Below, piece after piece: positions 1 through 13,680 of a stretch of DNA of 64,000 bases. The stretch spans positions 1,372,501-1,436,500 of the forward strand of contig JAJTWR010000257.1 of assembly GCA_021613335.1 (NCBI GenBank), in the 5' to 3' direction. A model generated the notes under the pieces. That model had not been told where the DNA came from. It searched no databases and saw only the letters and a program-made list of their open reading frames with translations. This DNA is from Whitmania pigra (taxonomy: Eukaryota > Annelida > Clitellata > Hirudinida > Haemopidae). The position numbers were made by a program, and so were the translations under genes. Position 1 is the first letter of the stretch, and every line of letters begins with the position of its first letter.

Positions 1-304
<304 letters not shown>

Positions 305-1374
305 TGTCATTGTTGATGGCAGAAAATTGATCAGGCTATGAACATCATCAACTATAGCATCAACATCAACAACAATAATGACAATAGTAACATATCTACG
401 ATTTTAAACTTTAACTAATTAATTATTTAACTAATAAAAGAATTCACTTTTTTTCTGATAAAATTTCACCAACCCATTTCAGTTTAAAATAGGAAAGTTG
501 TTGCATCCAAAACAAATGGTGACATCAATTAATTGTTCTAAAAGTACCTTACTCCTGGTACCTTAAGTGGGTTTTTATAATTCATTACATAATTACCTGT
601 CGCAATAATATTTTTTTCTTATATTTTTTCAGCCAATAACAAACAAAAGGAACTATCACAAGCAGGGTGGTCTAAGAGCCTTAATTAATATTTAAAGTAC
701 CGTTTTGTGAACAATTACGAATTGCATTTCTATTAATAGTTTGAAATACAATGTAATAAATACTAAACAAATCAAAATGTTACAAGACAGATGAAAGATC
801 TAAAACAAACTTTAAAAAACTTTAAATAATTTTTAACCAACTTTAAGACATGCCATGCAATCCAAGATCACTACCATGCAAGTATTCACCATGTATTAGG
901 TCATGGAAACCCATCATTACCACGTGCAACATACCAGTACAACTTAAGGCCATTCCATGCAGTCTCCAGGATTCAGATGTTCAAACTCACGTTTGGATAA
1001 ATAGTCAGCAGTCCAAGAAGATTCAGCCAAGCGAGGAAGCCAAGAATGAAGCAGTAGAAAATGAAAGACAATAAAATTATTAAAATAAAATAATTTAAAG
1101 AAATCAATTAAATAATCATGTTTAAGAAGCTAATTAAACAGGGTTAGTAAAAGAGAGTTTTCTGAAAATAAATCAATGTTGAGGATAATTATAATTATAA
1201 TTATTAATAATAACATTAATAATTAATATAATAACTGAAAAAACAATTAGTGCAACCTTTGCAAATTAAATAAATATATTATTAATAATAAATACAATTA
1301 CATAATTATAAAAATAACTTAATTACAATCGAATAAAAATTTAAAAAAATATAATTTTAAAATAAAATCTCGAC

Positions 1375-4300
1375 CTCCTCCAATCTCCCTCCCGGTTTCA
1401 ATGGAAGTTGACCCAGGACCAGTGGGTGGTCTGTACCTCATCTTTAGGGTAAGGGTTGCCTGGGTATGGGAATAAATTATTATGCTTTTCATTGTAGCGG
1501 CTGGTTGATAATTATATTTAGTATGAATAATAATAAATAATAATAGTTGGGAAAATAAAAGCAATAATAATAATTACAACATATTTAATATTTTCGACAA
1601 CCAGAAATAATTAAAACTACATTTATCCGTAAATCATTATTTAAAATCACTTGAACTTTGAAAATCCAGTGTGTGATGCACTAAGAATAATTGCCAGTTT
1701 GTCATGTTGATGATAATTTTAATATTTATTTTTTATTTATACAAATTTATTGATGTCATTTAAAAAATATTCAAAAAAATAATTTAAAAAAAAACTTAGT
1801 GTTTGAATAACTGAAATTGTACTTCAAATCTGAAGTGCTAAATATTCGTCGTTTCAATTCCTTGTTACAATAAATTAGTGACATCTGGTGAAGAAAACTT
1901 TAATTTTTAACAAGGATACTTAACAACATTTGCTTTGTTAATTGCGACACATTTAAAAGTGAACAAAAGTGAACTAGAGAAACAAAAGTAAAAATGTGAA
2001 TCATCATTGTCGTCGTCATCATCATCATCATCGTCATCATCATCATCACCACTACTTAAAACATTATCAGCAACATCACCATTAATATCACCACCAACAT
2101 CATCACCATCATCACTCACCCCAAGTGGTCTCTGGTTGATGTCAGTGAGGTCAATATCGAGGGTGGCATCCTCATCCGGACCACACCTCATCACGTCCCT
2201 CATGATCATGCTGTAAGTTCCAACCAACCTAAAACAGAAATGGAAAATAAATGATTTTTTATTTCAGTTTTTTATGTTTGTGTTTTGTTGGTAAATATGC
2301 AAAACTGAAGTTAATATTTGCATTTATCTTTGAACCTTGGATTATTAGATCAATTTTGTTTGCAAATAAGTTATTTCATAATTAAGTCTATGTTATTAAA
2401 TTATTTATTTTTAATTTGTAATAAACGATATGCTTATGACCCATTTCTTATCATTAATTTCATTTGCAAACTAATTACGCTCATAATTATAACAATAATT
2501 ATAACAATAATTATGCTCCGATCAAAGAGAGTCTCATGTAGTGTTGCAGATACGGATGTATGTTGAGCACAAGAATTTATAAAAATAAAAACAATATCAT
2601 GTATATTCTTTATATATATTTTTATTAAATTATATTAAATTGCAATAATAATTATTATTATTAAATTATTATCACATTATATAATATTATTATTTGTCAC
2701 AATAATAATAATAGCAAAAATAATAATTCCTTCATTCATTCCATTATTATTATTATTGACATTATTATCATAATTAAATATGATTTTATAAATTAGACTG
2801 TAATATAACAATACGTTAGACTAACACATATCAATAACATTTGTGAACATTTATAATAAAAATGACAAAAAAGTTATTATTATAGTAATTACAGCACTTA
2901 TAATATTATTATGGTATATTATAATAATTATAATATTATTATGATAAATTATAATGACCGGTTGTGCCCAACTAGTTCTCTGTCTTTCACCAGTATCTTC
3001 AGTTCATCATGTTCACTTATTTCCATTCCCTTGAAGTCGAATTGTAAGGTCTGCAAGTGTATTAACTGAATTTGTTTATAAATGAACTAAATTAGTAATG
3101 CTTGAATGATTAATAGTTATAATAATAATAATAGTATTAATATATGTGTACATTTATATATATAAACTGATTGCAAATGTTATTGTAATGATTTATTTAT
3201 GATATTACCAAAAGTATGATTACGAGTATAATTATGATAACAAGGTTAATTATAATAAGTTTATGATTATGGTTATAAGCATCACCTAGGTAAGTTTTTC
3301 CAATTAATATGGGCCTGTTTTGAAAAGATGTTTAATCCTAAGCTGGATGTTTGTTGTTGTTGTTGTTGTAACTTGAAACTTGCATTAGAATTAGGAATGT
3401 GAAGTGATATCTTAATGATTGTGATTATGATATTGATGATGATGGTGACGATGATATTGATGATGATGGTGACGACAACGACGATGATGATGATGACGAT
3501 GATGATGGTGATGGTGGTGATGATGATGACTTAAGTATTCCTATTATTAGTCAGTTAGACTCAACGCCTACGCCAGCAGAATATTCTAAACAAGGCTTCG
3601 TTTAAAGAGCCAGTACTTTAATGAATCACCTTGAATGAGGCCACCACAATAAAATATAATAAAATAATGATAAATAATAAAATAATAAAATAATGATTAA
3701 GATAATAATAATATTATTATTTTTGGATAAGGATTAGTTATAAAAAATAAATATAAAACATAAAATATGAATAATTATAAAAATAAAAATAAATATCAAA
3801 TGTAGAATATAAAAATAATTATAAAAATATAACGCGCTGAATGGAAAAATTATGATCGGGTAAAAAAGATTAGAGGGCTTTAAAAATGCATTCGTATTAA
3901 ATGGAACTGCTCTCAAACTGAGACAAATTGCTATTCCATTCTGAAACAAATGTGAAATATTATAACAACAACAACAACAATTTAAATGCCTAATACAAAC
4001 AGATGAATAATCTTAAAATTCCAAGGCGAATGATTGAATGAATGAATTTATGATGAATGGAATCTCACATTCCACAAATCTTTCACTCTAACGCTCAATC
4101 GGCCTTAAAATCAATTAACCTTTTACGTTGATGATGACGATGACTATGACTAATGACGACGTTGATGATTATGATGATGATGATGATTATGTTTATGATG
4201 ACGATGACGATGATGATGATGGTAATACGTAATGTATTAAAATTTATCAATATAAATAAATAGTAAAAATTGTTTCCACCTCATTCCACACCGGGTTGAG

Positions 4301-4808
4301 ATCTCCACTTTTTACCGTGGTTTTCTTGGTGATTCCTGAAAAATTTGTTGCATTTTTGAAAAAAAAATCAAAGGCTAAGAAATAAAATAATAACAAAACA
4401 ACAATATCACCAACAACAACAACATCACCAACATCAACAACAACATCAACAACAACATCACCAATAGCAACAACAACGACTTCACCACCAACAACATCAA
4501 CAACAGCAGCAACAACAACAACAACATCACCAACATCAACAACAACATCACCAATAGCAACAACAACGACTTCACCACCATCAGCAACAACAATAACATC
4601 ACCAATGTGCAACAACAACGACATCACCAACAACAGCATCAACAACAGCAGCAGCAACAACAACAACAACAATAATACCAATAACAACTCCAACAACAAC
4701 TTCAAACCTCTAACCTTTGAACTGGATGTTGACATAGGGATCAATCTTTCCAATTGTCTCCAAATTCGGCAAATTTGAAGCCGATATTACGCCGATTATC
4801 AGCGACAT
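1375..4808 (-). CDS. Ferlin family protein, N-terminal C2A domain (partial gene)
   Basis: Five minus-strand exons join without a frame break: 4715-4808 (phase 1), 4280-4335, 2959-3050 (phase 2), 2120-2228 and 1375-1459, each with GT/AG borders. The start ATG at 4808 follows an in-frame TAG two codons upstream and gives MSLIIGVISASNLPNLE. The product of about 145 residues reads as one C2 domain: ASNLP, then KIDPYV (calcium-binding loop 1), KKTTVKSGDLNPVWNE, LKILVKDRELVGHNRLVG and LTLKMRYRPP. Order and spacing match the C2A domain that opens dysferlin, myoferlin and otoferlin. Ferlins are tail-anchored membrane proteins with five to seven C2 domains acting in vesicle fusion and membrane repair; that role is family knowledge. 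The remaining C2 domains and transmembrane tail would lie left of the window. Introns carry CAA and GAT repeats. Dysferlin-like versus otoferlin-like subtype cannot be decided from one domain. Confidence 0.85.
1460..2119. repeat. Ferlin intron 4 with (ATC/GTC)n tract
   Basis: Intron between ferlin exons 4 and 5. Imperfect ATC/GTC triplets occupy about 2005-2118 and run right up to the exon 4 splice donor, which on the minus strand reads GTGAGT followed at once by GATGATGG. The rest is AT-rich with no coding signal. Confidence 0.8.
2229..4279. repeat. Ferlin introns 2-3: AT-rich with (GAT)n tracts
   Basis: Apart from exon 3 (2959-3050) this stretch is intronic. GAT/GAC triplet tracts lie at about 3420-3533 and 4128-4222, and short ATT islands at 2645-2760. 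I see no other gene. Confidence 0.75.
4388..4700. repeat. (CAA)n minisatellite with higher-order repeat in ferlin intron 1
   Basis: CAA/CAT/CAG triplets fill almost the whole first ferlin intron (4336-4714). A 50-base stretch at 4441-4490 recurs exactly at 4531-4580, so the tract has a 90-base higher-order period. The Leu/Val-rich minus-strand frames through it are repeat artefacts. Confidence 0.9.
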
Positions 4809-5260
4809 TTTCTACTCAATTTTAAATTATTCAGAATTCTATGCAGGGTTATCGTAATACTTTCGCTGTAGATGAAATAAATCCAAATTATGCTTAAAAG
4901 CTCATCACAATATCACGCAATATCCAACGGCAGACACTGCTAAAACTATCTCTAAACTCCAGCAAGCGTTATGGAAATGAGTCCAAAAAGCAGCTAACTA
5001 GCGATCCAGCGAGCGACTACGTTCAAAGCCAAGTTTAGGAGACCAGAATTTTTAGATGTTGGCAGCACTTAATGAGAGCAGAAAGAACTGAGAAACAACA
5101 GACACGTGTGAAACAAAATCCCGTCGAGACAAAGTCTCATTCCGTGCCCACACAAGACTCGGAATGCATTGAGAACGCCGAGCAGGCAGTAGTCAGTCTA
5201 TCAGGCTCTGAGCGCCTCTTGTAAGCATTTAGCACGTTTGGTTTGTTATGTTTCATTGTA
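4809..5260 (-). promoter_or_regulatory. Probable ferlin 5' UTR and promoter region
   Basis: The 450 bases upstream of the ferlin ATG are less AT-rich than their surroundings and free of microsatellites, as expected for a 5' UTR and promoter. I see no clear TATA box. A TCAGTT initiator-like motif lies on the minus strand near 5085-5090. The start of transcription is not defined by the sequence. Confidence 0.35.
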
Positions 5261-6640
5261 TGTTTGTTCGTGTTTTAGAAACATGAATGTGTGACTGTTT
5301 CTATGTTGTTGTATTTTTTTTTGTATTTGTTGTATTAAACTGATTGTTTGTTGCTGATAACTCTACACATTTAGATCATTGCTTGGTCAGCAATTACAGA
5401 CTCACAACAGAGCATTCACTTCTCTTAAATGCTAATACAGGTGTAATGCATTGTTTGGCTCTACCTGAGCGTGCATTATTCAATGAATTTCACACAATTT
5501 ATTTAAGGTAATTTTTGTAACATTCATGCTTATTATATCACTTAACAACATAATTCCACGAAAAAACCCAAATCTTTTTAAATTCTTTTTTGTAATTTAT
5601 AGTAAAATAAATTTCCAATCAGCATGAATGCAAGATCTCAGGCAAGAAATTGTTAATGAGGTGGAATCCATTTAATATGCAAATCACGCTGAATGGAAAT
5701 AGCTGGAAAGCCTGGTAGCTGACTGAAATCAAATAGAGGTTCTTAGTCACGTACAGGTGAGACTGGCTAATTAGCATATTAATTAGTAAACATAACAACA
5801 ATTGTGGAGTTTGGACTAGATTCATAAACTAAATAAAATAGTAGCCACATATTACTTGTATGTAAATAATTTTATAAGTACAATTATATTATTATATATG
5901 CAACAAGTTAATTACAAATATCAACTATAAATTATTTAAAACACAATGAAATATTAACAAGTAATAAATCATCACAAACAAACAAAAATTATTATTATTA
6001 TATTTAAGATTAAAATACATTTCTAAAGCTTCAGACATCGCGAGATGTCTGAACCAGACATTCATTTTTGCTGCAAAAAAATAAAGAATCTGGAAAAATG
6101 ATGAATGCAGCTTTTTCGGTGTGGAGCATTTATTCCGTGATGAAAATAGACTTTAACTGGAAGTATTGCTGATCCAGGGTTGTATTCGTGGAGTCTTATT
6201 TTTGTGACGCAAAGTTGTTCGTGGTTGGAAGGATGGTTAGTGGTTGAAGGCTGATGGTTGGTGGTTGGTGGTTGATGCAACCAGACTCACTGAGGACCCT
6301 AGTTTGGATTGATTCGAATAATTTTAAATGTAAATAGGAATATGACGATGACGATGACGATGGTGTTGACGATGATGATCGTGACGAAGATGTTGATGAC
6401 GATGATGATGGTGGTAATGACGATGATGATGATGATGATTACTCAACTTCCGATTTAAATACCATCCACGGAGGTCTTTAAGCGACATCTGGAGACCTTT
6501 CCAAGAATGTTCTTAAAAGCCTGTTAAGATTATGTAGTATTACGATGGTTGTTATGGTTACGATACATTCTCATTATTATTGTTGTTGCTAAGGTTACTG
6601 CCAGTAATTAATTAATTACTTAAAACCCTAAAAATGTTAA
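5261..6640. other. Intergenic, AT-rich
   Basis: Nothing recognisable as a gene. It contains the hairpin at 6030-6053 and a GAC/GAT triplet tract at about 6340-6440. The 72-codon minus-strand frame at 6062-6280 has no family resemblance that I recognise. Confidence 0.5.
6030..6053. other. Perfect 10-bp stem hairpin with GCGA loop
   Basis: TTCAGACATC, loop GCGA, then GATGTCTGAA: a perfect 10-bp stem. If transcribed from the plus strand, the loop fits the stable GNRA tetraloop class. No adjoining coding region on that strand. Confidence 0.6.
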
Positions 6641-7719
6641 CAAGCAAACATTTACAGTCACCAATTCTTCCCCATCCACGGGAAGACCCCCTCCAAAACG
6701 AACATATGCAACTTGTGCAGCCCTAGGACTGAAATCGTCTGCCTTGTAATAAAGATTCACAGTTTTACCTGCAAAGGTGGATTCAAGTTTTTTCATTCGT
6801 TCACCAGTGTCTCATGACATTAAATTGTTTCAATTTATTACCGATGAAGTTTTTTCTAATAAATTAATAAGATTTCTTTTAAAAATTACATTTTTAACAT
6901 GATTAATTGTTGAAGAAATAATGAGACAAATAATTTGTTAATTAATATATTAATAATATCCTTCGAATATTCTGTCTAAATATGAAGACGAATCAACTTC
7001 CTATTGCAATACCAACCATTTAGTTCTAATATAATATGTCTAGGTTTGGAATATAATCTAATATAATATATACATAAAATGTAGCTCTTTACCTTTCGTA
7101 ATTGAACAAAAAAATACCTGTTGTGGCTTTGCAGTATTGTTATTATTATTGTATTTGTTATTGTTGTTGTTATGGTTACGTTACACTATAAAAATTATTA
7201 ATTTTGATGTCATTGACAACAAATAATTAATGATTTAACACGCTAAAAATGTTAGCAAACAACATCATGAGTCATCTTTGAAATTAAAATCCGCGTGGAA
7301 GACCCACTCCAAAAATAAAGTAAAAAATAGGATTTGCAGCCAACTAAGGTCGTCTGATTTTGTATTAAAGGTTCATTTTGTCATCTGCAGAGGTGGATTC
7401 AAGTTTTTCATTTGTTCGCCAGGTGTTGATGATATCGATTCCATGTTTCATTTATTTAATGAATAATAAGATTATTTTTTAAATGCAATTTTTTACATAA
7501 ATAATTGATGAAAGAGGTAATGTTAGCATTAACAGTAGTAACTAGTGAAATTTCCAATTCAATCCTTTTTGAAACATATCTTAAATTTTAAATTTGCGCT
7601 AATTTGCAATTAAGTTAATAATTACTTTTAAAGCTATTAATAATTTGATGTTACAAGTGAGAACAAATATAAATTTTGGTTTATTAATAAACTATTTGTT
7701 AATAGTTATGATTAAACTT

Positions 7720-8760
7720 TCTTTTTTTTTTCCTTTTATTATTGAAACACAAAACAAGACAAGTTGGAAATACCGAAAGGAAAAAAAGGAACGACATAAG
7801 GGAAAAAAACTCCCGCTAACTGACGTCCTATTGTCATTGATGAATATAGTTGCGTTTCAATGTTCTAGAAATGTAATCAATAATAAAGTAATTTTGAGTA
7901 ATAAGCATGGTTATTTAGAGTTAATAATAAAGTGTTTTAATGCCTTCTTAAAAGTGTAAAGATTAGAAAGGCTGGTGATACTACATGGAACGGTAGAGTA
8001 AATCTTTGGTCCCATGCAAACAATACTACGAGAACCAGTGACAGATTTAGCAAAAGCTGATCTATAATTGTTTGACGATCGAACAGAGTATGTATGTAAA
8101 GAGGATATTTTTGAAAACAAACCATCGAAAATACGAGGCAACATGTGATGATCCACTTTGTACATAAGAATGGCCAAATGGAAATTGTTTATTTTATGAA
8201 TTTTAAGTATGTTTAAATTTACAAATGCATGATCGGTATGAGAGTTATATGGCAAACAAAGAGCAACACGTAAAAATTTTTTCTGAAGATTAAGTAAAGG
8301 TTTTAAGTAAGTTGAGTAGTTACAAGCCCAAATGAAGTTGCAATAGTTTAAGTATGGATAGATAAGTGAATAATACAATGTAATTACTGTTTTTATGTTT
8401 ATATAACAGCGTATGCGATAAATTATGCCAATATTTTTAGAAATCTTTGCCGTTATATAGTGAATATGTTGCTTGAATGAGAGATGTTGGTCTATAATGA
8501 CTCCAAGAAATTTACAAGATTCAACACGAGATATAACAGAATTATTAATATAAATGTTACAATCCTCCACGGGGAATTTCTTCCTTGCTTTATGGAAAAA
8601 CATATATACGGTTTTTTAGTGTTGAGAGACAAGAGGTTTGCCCTGAACCATTCTGCCAGCTTTTCAAGCTCAGTATTCATGGTAGAGTAGAGATCAGCTA
8701 GATTATTTCCAGACAGAAAAACATTAGTGTCGTCTGCGAACATTCTTTGGACATTCGTTT
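7720..8760 (-). mobile_element. LINE (L2/CR1/Jockey-like) 3' end, 5'-truncated and frameshifted
   Basis: On the minus strand the reading starts just before the reverse transcriptase active site (FADDTN, near 8740) and continues through SLNTKK and KFLGVIIDQHLSFKQHI to a stop at 7911. This is the order seen in non-LTR retrotransposons of the L2/CR1/Jockey group. The polymerase part upstream of FADDT is missing, so the copy is 5'-truncated, as is common for LINE insertions. One A appears lost from a homopolymer near 8613-8620, breaking the frame between 8492-8743 and 7911-8603. The segment 7720-7910 looks like a 3' UTR ending in AATAAAAGG and an A-rich tail. A dead copy. Confidence 0.85.
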
Positions 8761-9583
8761 CAGGTACCTCAGTGGAAACCCACTCTATAAAAAAAAATGA
8801 TTTTGAATTATAAAATTAGCTCCCCAATAAACTATTCAAAACAAATTCAATATCCGAGAACCAATTTAGCACAGAAACCTCTGCTCTAAAAAGATAAAAG
8901 GCTGCAAAAAGTGCCTGACTACATCGCGACACCTTGTGTTTGTGACTTTGAGTTTTCCAAGCCATCATTACGAAGGTGTTTCTGGGTTTTCGACCTCTCG
9001 CCAGGTTTTGAAACTCACATTCTCTTATTCTTAATATTTCTAATTTAAAGGAGAATGGCCGCGTTTTCGTAACTTTATTTAACTTAATTTAAATTTAAAC
9101 TATTAAATTAAAGTAAAAGTTTAAATAATGTAATGTATAATTAAAATCAAGTTAAGTAGTTGCATTTAATGTTTCATTGGTTAAACATCTAAAGTCTTGG
9201 GACGTTGTAAATTCGTCGAAACCGACACTGAAAAATAACCTGATACCAAAGAATATCCATCTTATAGCGGTTTTAATTAATGTTTTAAATATTTATTCAA
9301 CTCCAACTTCTGGGTTTTTTTTCAAGTTCTTCATTTTATCGCCAAGGTTTTGATGACACCGAATTGCTTGTATCATTTCTAATAATATTAAGTAATAATA
9401 TTAACATTATAATATATTATTAATAATTTAGTATATTATAATATATATATAATTATAACAATTACGATAATTTCAATTAATGAATGAATGAACAATTTAT
9501 TTTTAACAATTCAATTTAAGAACTCAAAAAAATTGAGTAAGTTCAGAAACATCTGCTCCGAAAAATGAGTCTTAAAATCATCA

Positions 9584-10577
9584 AAGTAATGTTTTATTAA
9601 CGTCCGTTGCATATCTAGATGATTAGGACGGTAAAATCATCATCCGCGACAGTATTAATTTGGGTTTTTCCAACTTTCATTACGAAGGTTTTTCAAGATT
9701 TTATTTTTGATAGTTTCATGTTTTGCAATGCTTCGAATTGAGTGGAGATTTGCTATATTTTCGTTAATTAATTGATTGAGGTATGAACTGTATTCATTCA
9801 TCTTTCGTCATTCGTCATACTTAAATTTCATCACCAATTAACGATACGGTACCCCAACTAACCATGGAACCCTGTAAACGACATTTGGAGTATTTTCCAA
9901 TATTGTTCTTGAATGAAAATGTTGTTGCGGTTATGATGATGATGATTAATATATAGTGTTATTATTGCTTTCAACGAATTAATTGCTTAGCTTGTTGGAA
10001 TTTTTACTAAGCGAATTCATATGTTATCACTCACAATCCGTAGTATCCACATTTTGCTGCTGAAAAAAACTGTCCCAAAAATCGCTGCTACATTCGTGAA
10101 ATGGCCTTTTACAGGTTCAAATATTTTAAATGTTTAAATATTTACTTAGCTCCTATTTCGGAGGTGTTGTCAATCATTTGCCTTTGTTTTCAATATTCTT
10201 CTCTCTTTTATCCGTTCATTCGACTGCGCAGTTGTTATGATCATGTTTAACACGATTATTACGATCATGTCGTTTTGCTATCTACTAATTAGGTGGTTCA
10301 CATTATGATTTTTTGATATCCTCGATTAAGAGTCATCACTAAAACCACGCCTCCCATTCTTTTGGAATTTCGGCTCCAAAAAAAAAGTAACTTTGCTCCT
10401 ACCTGGTCTGGCCTGGTTGTTTGATTTTATTTAAAGGTCCCAGTTTCACCCTCAGAGGTGGATTCAAGATGTTCATTTGATCTCCAACTTTCTTTGACTA
10501 TGACGGATTCAAACCTCGCTGCGGGAGCACCGTCCTAATCATACAGCTATGCAACGGACGTTAATAAAACATTACTT
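9584..10577. repeat. Inverted repeat pair, arms about 49 bp, about 900 bp apart
   Basis: The arm at 9584-9632 contains TTTTATTAACGTCCGTTGCA followed by GATGATTAGGACGGT. The arm at 10529-10577 is its reverse complement apart from a few bases. Diverged relatives of the arm lie near 18832-18870, 19165-19212, 29697-29745, 60700-60722 and 62808-62832. This suggests the ends of a non-autonomous element family or an inverted duplication. The interior carries repeat-array blocks and no transposase frame. Confidence 0.65.
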
Positions 10578-12390
10578 TTTTTTTGACTATGACTATGTTT
10601 TAATGATTTTTTTCTATTTATTTTTATATTAACTTATTTTATTTGAATAGATAATTCATATTTATTTTAAATGCCATCGTTAACATTAATAATAGTTTCA
10701 AAAAAGTAATATTAACAATGACAACAATATCAATAATTAACAACAATAGCAACAATAATTTATGGTTGAATGACCAACTTGTGAGCTTAACAAATCAATG
10801 TTTTGGTTATCGAATAATCCAGTTAACGCAGAAACGTCTGCTACAAATAATCTGCAAATTTATTTTAAGTGTTAATTGGTTACCCGAACCATTGTACTTG
10901 TATTCTTTTAGTTTTCCCAGGCAGGTGTCTCCGGGTTTTCAAACGGTCGTCAGGTTTCGTAAGATATATTCGCTTGATTTTTAATGCTTTGATATTAAAG
11001 GAAATATTCTATTAACATTAATTAATATTTTAAGTTGAAAACGCTATTATTGTTCGTATCAAAAATTGACAGTCACCATTGAAATTCCCATTCTTCCACA
11101 TTCGCTGGAAAACCCATTCCAAAACATACACATATAGAGCCTATTGATTGATGAGGTCGTTTGATTCTTTATTAAAAATTTACGGTTTCACGTGCAGAAG
11201 TGGAATTCTAAAAATGAATATACAAATACAAAACTTTAAAAAAAAATTATTAATAATACATTACTGCATTTCCAGTGAATTAGTTTTTCCAGTCACTTCT
11301 ATAATAAAACCCTAAAACGACCATTATGTGTAAGGGCTGGGGGAGCGGGTTGTTCGGGCTGCACTCGGATGACACCAAATTCTCAACCCTTATATTTTAT
11401 GATTTTTTGTTTTTATCAGCACAACCTCTTGAACAACAAAAGCAGGTTAGCCTCCGCCGAGAAGCCGGAAACATTTGTTTGGCTTGTCAGAGTTTGGGAT
11501 GCCAACTTAAGGCTTACGGGGAAAGTCTTGGGGGATGACACCACAAGTTTTTCGCACCGGGTGACACAAACCCTTCTGATGCATTATATGCAGAATACAT
11601 TTATAAGTAAAATTCGTACATTAAACGATGGAATTCAATTGGTTGCAGTATCGTGCCAAATGTCAAACAATCTGATTAGGAAGTAACTTACAATCTTGCC
11701 AAGTTTCTCTTCATATGTCCAACTACTCAAATAGACGTCAATAAACATGATTTTCAATAAAATGGGAAAAACCACTTGAGTGTTCAAGGACTCAAAGTAA
11801 GAGTAAGAATACAAGCACCTGAAATCGGTACTTGAGTACAAGTACCTCATGCCCGATTCCCATTGACATGAGAAATTAAATTAACTACTCAATCTCAGAA
11901 TATCGGAGAACCATTTTAAGGCAATAACTGCTCCAGAAACTTGGAACACTTTTGTGAGGTTCTTGAGCCACTATAGCGATGTATTTGGGTTTTCTCAGCA
12001 AGCATTGCAAAGGTGTTTCGTGTTTTCCAGGATTCAAAAATTATATTCACTTAATTTTAATGCTTCTATTAAGAGGAGAATTGCCATATATTCGTAACTT
12101 TATTTAAGTTTAAAAACGATTAAATTAAGTTTATCTTTAAATAATATAGGTTTACAAGGGTAGGTAGGTAGATATGTTATTTAAAGTCAATTCCATAACG
12201 AGATGATTTAGACTGGTAAATGAAAATAATATGAAAAAAATAATTATAAATAATAATAATGTTTAAGCTATATTAGGTTTCTTTGATTTTTGATTGTCCA
12301 TTTGTACAGAGAATCATGTTAATGCAGTAACGTCTGCTCCAAAAATAAGGAACGACACAAAAGGCGATCCATGACATCTTTAGTCTTTGG

Positions 12391-12700
12391 AGTTACAGTG
12401 GAACCCACTTTTCTCGACCTCGGTTAACTCGCCAACCCTACTAAGTCGACGCTTTTGAAGTGGAACCGCCAAATTCCCTATTTATCTTATCAGTTTCTCA
12501 TCGGTTATGTCGCCGAAACCTAATATCTCGAGCACAAAAGAGGATCAAATAAGACCACTTTACATCAGTTATCTCAACCCCTTGACTAATCGCCGACTTT
12601 GAAGTGGAACCGCCAAATTCCCAAGTTGATGTAGCAACAATCGGTTATGCTGATTCCTTTATTACGCGGAACCCAATTCACTCTTTTATCTGATTGGTAA
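12391..12700. mobile_element. Pogo/Tigger-like MITE remnant with internal duplication
   Basis: It begins TA CAGTGGAACCCAC followed by CTCGACCTCGGTTAACTCG, which resembles the terminal repeats of pogo/Tigger elements (CAGT, GAACC, TCGGTTATCTCGA) flanked by a TA target. A block with GAAGTGGAACCGCCAAATTC occurs twice (about 12455 and 12600) and ATCGGTTATG follows each, giving a period near 145 bases. The right end is not clear. No transposase. Confidence 0.45.
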
Positions 12701-13564
12701 CACCGTGTTACTAACACGCTATTCTGTTTATTTTTATTTTATGTAAAAGAAACATTAAAAACACGTGCATATTTATTCTTATTTATTAACGCACATTATG
12801 TGCACAAAGAAATTGGAAGCGCATGTTGGAATTATTTATTTATTTATTTGATTATAGTCCGTTGGAATTAGATCTAAGGCTGACTTTTGTATTCACAGTG
12901 TTTCATCTGCAGAGGTGGATTCAAGTTTTTCATTTGATCGCCAGGTTCAAATTAAGAACATCGAAGAAACAATTAATCCACAAAATTAAAAAAAAATAAA
13001 TCAAATAAATTATCTACAAAATTAAAACAAAAATAAATCAAACAAATATTTATCCACAAAATTAAAACAAAATAATCAACGATTAGATTTAAAGCTTCTC
13101 AGTTTCACACTCAGAGATGGAATCAAGCTTTTCATTTGACCTTCAGTTTTCAAATGACACTTTGATACAGAAATGATACGTTTTTTAGCTTTTTTTTTAT
13201 TAACTTAATTAAGATTTTTTGAATGCCATTGTTAACATCAGTAATTGCTAGAAGAAAGTTTTATTTCCAATAAAAAAAAATAACTATATCAATTAAAAAA
13301 ATAATATTAATATTAACTATTAATGAATTTAGTTTCTATTTAAGAACAATTGAAGAATCAAGTTAACGCCGAATTTCCTGCTCCAACTAAATTTAACATA
13401 ACTTAAATAAAATTAAATGTAAAGGGGCAGCTGGCAATGATAGACTTTGTAGTATTTTTGGTGTTGACAACATCGATTTATTGTTATATTTTTAATAACC
13501 TTTTTTTTTGCATTTTTAAGATTTCTTTTAAATGCAATTGTTTCACATAAATAATTGTTGCAAG

Positions 13565-13680
13565 AAATCATCATCATCGTGAACGTCATCGTTATTGACA
13601 TCGCCATCTTCATCGTCGTCGTCATAAGCAACGTCAACGCCATCGTCATCGTCATCGTCATCGTAATCATCATCATTTCT
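13565..13680. repeat. (GTC/ATC)n triplet tract
   Basis: Imperfect ATC, GTC and GCC triplets with no flanking coding signal. The Ile/Val-rich and Met/Thr-rich frames are artefacts. Confidence 0.85.

Noticed and set aside
850..1074. Plus-strand 74-codon ORF next to ferlin exon 5
   Set aside because: No family resemblance, no splice context; lies in a probable ferlin intron.
7645..7959. Plus-strand 104-codon ORF
   Set aside because: Antisense to the LINE 3' end and its untranslated tail.
11326..11686. Two overlapping ORFs of 70 and 105 codons
   Set aside because: Less AT-rich and possibly transposon-derived, but no motif recognised and two frames compete; not supported as a gene.
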